Made by a program: the position numbers and the translations under genes. A stretch of 64,000 nucleotides of DNA, taken from positions 9,362,001 through 9,426,000 of the forward strand of contig NZ_CP011125.1 in NCBI RefSeq assembly GCF_000737325.1, read 5' to 3'. The DNA comes from Sandaracinus amylolyticus. GTDB taxonomy: Bacteria > Myxococcota_A > Polyangia > Polyangiales > Sandaracinaceae. Positions 62,089-64,000 of the stretch are shown here, in pieces (positions within the stretch are counted from its first letter, which is position 1; every line of letters starts with the position of its first letter). Under the pieces are notes generated by a model. That model saw only the letters and a list, made by a program, of their open reading frames with translations, was not told where the DNA came from and ran no database searches.

Positions 62089-63672
62089 GTGATCCATCGC
62101 GCGTCGATCGTTTCGTGGCTCGCACTCTGTCTCGCCATCGCAGGGTGTCTCGCCGTGGCAGGATGCCGTGCCGGCGCGGTTCCGCCCGCCACGACGGGCG
62201 ATGCCGGCGTGGAGACCGACGGCGGCGCCGTCGATCTCGGCGACGCGGGCGAAGCGCCCTCGCCCGCCGTCCCGTTCCGCGTGAGCGCGGCGAGCCACGC
62301 GGTCGTCGTGCGTCGCAACGAGACGGCCACGCTCGAGCTCGCGATCGATCGCGACGAGGGCCACGACACGACGCTCGCGATCACGATCGACGGGCTGCCC
62401 GAGCGCGTCCTGGCGAGCGCGCCCGCGGGCGTGTCGGGCGAGAGCGCGACGATCACGTTCTCGGCCGAGGCGAGCGCCGAGCCGGGCGACGCGCCGATCA
62501 CGGTGCGCGTCGCGGACGGCGACGACGTGGTCGCGCTCGAGCTCTACGTCGTGGTCCCCGGCGATGCGGGCGCGATCGACACGAGCTTCGGCGAGGGCGG
62601 CATCGCGGTGAACGAGGAGGCCTCGTACTCGGTGGTCGGCGTCGCGAGCGACGCGCTCGGTCGCACCTACGCGATCTACGGCGCGGCCGAGGGCGATGCG
62701 GCCGCGGTGTTCGTGCGGCGCCTCGATCGGCGCGGCCAGCCCGACGCGACGTGGAACGGCGGCGCCCCGTCGCGCGTGCCGCTCCCGGCCGCGAGCGGCC
62801 TCTCGCTCGGCGGCATGATCGTCGGCGACGACGGGCGCGTGACGCTGCTGATCGGCGCGTCGATGGGCGGCACGCCGCACGCGTTCTTCGTCGCGCTCGA
62901 CGCCTCGGGCGCGCCCGACGAGGCGCGCCTCGAGGGCGGGACGCGCGAGCTCGGCGCGTACGGCGTGACGGGCCTCGATCAGGCCGGTGATCGGATCGCC
63001 GCGCTCCTCTCGACGACCGGCGAGGCCGGCTCGACGGGCGTGCTGCAGGTCTACGAGGACGTCGCGGGCGAGCCGCTGTTCACGCGCGAGCTGCCGTCGA
63101 CGACGGCGAGCGACGTGCTGATCGACGCATCGGGACGCTTCGTCGTGATCGGGTCCGACCTCGTGCTCCACGGCGGCGTCGTGGTGCGCGTGAGCCCCGA
63201 CGGATCGATCGACCAGTCGTTCGCCGCGGGGCGTCGCGTGATCACGTCGGACGGCGCGGTGCTGCTCGCGGCGGGCGGGCTGATGCACGACGGATCGGTC
63301 CTGGTCGTCGGTCGCGAGAGCGCGCCCGGGAGCCTTCATCCGTTCGCGGCGCGGCTCGACGACGCCGGCGAGCTCGTCGAGGCGTTCGGCGACGCGGCGG
63401 GGCGCATGCGCTACGACGCGATCCCGGGCACGTTCCGCGCGCTCGAGGTGGACCGCGCGACCGGCGAGGCGATCGCGGTCGGCGAGCGCGACGAGAACGC
63501 GCTCCTGATCGCCGACATCACGGGCGGCGGCGCGCTCGATCCCACGTTCGTACCGCCCGCGGCGCTGACCGGTCTGCGAGCGTCGGTCGCGGTGGCGATG
63601 ACGAGCGATCGACGCGTGCTCGTCGGCACGTCCGACGGAGAGCGCGGGCACGTCGCGCGGCTCTGGCGCTGA
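62089..63672 (+). CDS. Delta-60-repeat beta-propeller lipoprotein
   Basis: 527 residues from a GTG with GAGGAGG six bases upstream; an ATG at 62062 and others further up are open but less likely. Lipobox LAVAGC (about Cys26). A beta-sandwich domain (about 55-155) is followed by delta-60 repeats: GAIDTSFGEGGIAVNEE, RGQPDATWNGGAPSRV and DGSIDQSFAAGRRV, each followed by an ADGRxLV-like strand. Such repeats form propellers on secreted proteins. Probably surface exposed. Confidence 0.82.
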   Translation: MIHRASIVSWLALCLAIAGCLAVAGCRAGAVPPATTGDAGVETDGGAVDLGDAGEAPSPAVPFRVSAASHAVVVRRNETATLELAIDRDEGHDTTLAITIDGLPERVLASAPAGVSGESATITFSAEASAEPGDAPITVRVADGDDVVALELYVVVPGDAGAIDTSFGEGGIAVNEEASYSVVGVASDALGRTYAIYGAAEGDAAAVFVRRLDRRGQPDATWNGGAPSRVPLPAASGLSLGGMIVGDDGRVTLLIGASMGGTPHAFFVALDASGAPDEARLEGGTRELGAYGVTGLDQAGDRIAALLSTTGEAGSTGVLQVYEDVAGEPLFTRELPSTTASDVLIDASGRFVVIGSDLVLHGGVVVRVSPDGSIDQSFAAGRRVITSDGAVLLAAGGLMHDGSVLVVGRESAPGSLHPFAARLDDAGELVEAFGDAAGRMRYDAIPGTFRALEVDRATGEAIAVGERDENALLIADITGGGALDPTFVPPAALTGLRASVAVAMTSDRRVLVGTSDGERGHVARLWR

Positions 63673-63685
63673 TCGGCCGTGTTCA

Positions 63686-63727
63686 CGCGCGCGGCGCGCT
63701 CCTCGTCACGGGGGCGCGCCGCGCGCG
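63686..63727 (+). terminator. Perfect 14-bp hairpin after the delta-60 gene
   Basis: Arms cgcgcgcggcgcgc and gcgcgccgcgcgcg are exact complements with a 14-base loop, 14 bases after the stop. No U tract follows. Confidence 0.65.
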
Positions 63728-63779
63728 TTCGAGATCGACCCGGCGGCGCGCGTGATCGGCTAGGATCGCGCCGCTCCGG

Positions 63780-64000
63780 ATGGCTCGGATCGCGTCGTGG
63801 CTCCCTGCGCTCGTCGTCCTCGCGCTCGCCTCGCGTGCGCACGCGCATCCGCTCGTCGACGACGCGGAGCGACAGCTCGACGAGGCGCGCTTCGGCGCGG
63901 CGCTGACCCTCTTCGATCGCGCGGCGCAGGGCGACGATCTCGACGTCTCCGACGTGGCGCGCGTGCTCGAGGGCCGCGCGCTCGCGCTGCGCGCGTTGGG
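63780..64000 (+). CDS. Exported TPR-like protein (3' end outside window)
   Basis: The first 73 residues are visible. A signal peptide (LPALVVLALASRAHAHP, cleavage near 22) is followed by a helical pair, DDAERQLDEARFGAALTLFD and VARVLEGRALALRAL. This looks like the first TPR unit. The rest lies beyond the right edge. The ATG is placed by signal-peptide fit. Confidence 0.65.
   Translation, partial: MARIASWLPALVVLALASRAHAHPLVDDAERQLDEARFGAALTLFDRAAQGDDLDVSDVARVLEGRALALRAL

Noticed and set aside
1-64000. tRNA, rRNA, insertion sequences or prophage genes
   Set aside because: No cloverleaf, rRNA segment, transposase, integrase or phage structural protein was recognised in the reading of both strands.

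Overview
The window is very GC-rich and densely coded. It has the marks of a predatory or soil Myxococcota: MopE-type metal-binding and FG-GAP lipoproteins, a MYXO-CTERM-like C-terminal anchor, AgmX/PglI-type C-terminal domains, an FHA-sigma54 activator, an eukaryote-like Ser/Thr kinase and exported DUF1501/DUF1552/DUF1592 proteins. The closest guess is an order Polyangiales, Sandaracinus-like genome; this is an inference from gene content, not from a search. I see no rRNA or tRNA genes, transposases or CRISPR arrays.

Layout. 1-2195: an NmrA-like oxidoreductase divergent from an AraC-family regulator, then a small membrane protein. 2196-5770: a repeat-rich gap and a translationally coupled DUF1592-family/DUF1552 exported pair. 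5845-11939: a methyltransferase, two coupled M16 peptidase-like genes (one with the zinc motif, one without) and an FG-GAP lipoprotein. 12138-17111: peroxiredoxin, GNAT acetyltransferase, a divergent lipoxygenase-like protein, a DUF2378-like protein and an alpha/beta hydrolase. 17112-19973: a PP2C-like phosphatase coupled to an AgmX-type lipoprotein, then a MopE-type lipoprotein. 20104-24298: a V4R-type sensor, a 90-residue protein and a large membrane PAS/GAF histidine kinase. 24595-25909: two divergent RRM proteins. 26095-36111: a diheme cytochrome c, two hydrolases and several secreted Asp/Cys-rich proteins. 36190-43813: sulfotransferase, membrane Ser/Thr kinase, an SMC-like ATPase coupled to a PIN-like protein, an FHA-sigma54 activator, a lipoprotein and a VOC protein. 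44064-50728: a four-gene efflux operon (outer-membrane factor, HlyD adaptor, permease, RbbA-like double ATPase/permease). 50927-56097: a four-gene exported operon (c-type haem lipoprotein, small lipoprotein, DUF1501, DUF1592-like). 56254-64000: AgmX-type, VWA, RCC1-repeat, GIDE-like, delta-60-repeat and TPR-like proteins.

How genes work together. Several pairs overlap by four bases (GTGA or ATGA), which points to coupled translation: DUF1592/DUF1552, M16/M16, AgmX-lipoprotein/PP2C, V4R/90-aa, MYXO-CTERM/hydrolase, ATPase/PIN, outer-membrane factor/HlyD and cyt-lipoprotein/small lipoprotein. The most system-like units are the ATPase-PIN pair, the four-gene haem/DUF1501 operon with its partial counterpart at 2718-5770, and the efflux operon.

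The gaps between genes carry unusual structure. Two seven-copy tandem arrays, 11.4 kb apart, share a 41-42 bp period and a similar hairpin core whose arms differ by compensatory changes. A third array has a period of about 82 bp. Several long perfect hairpins sit at gene ends.
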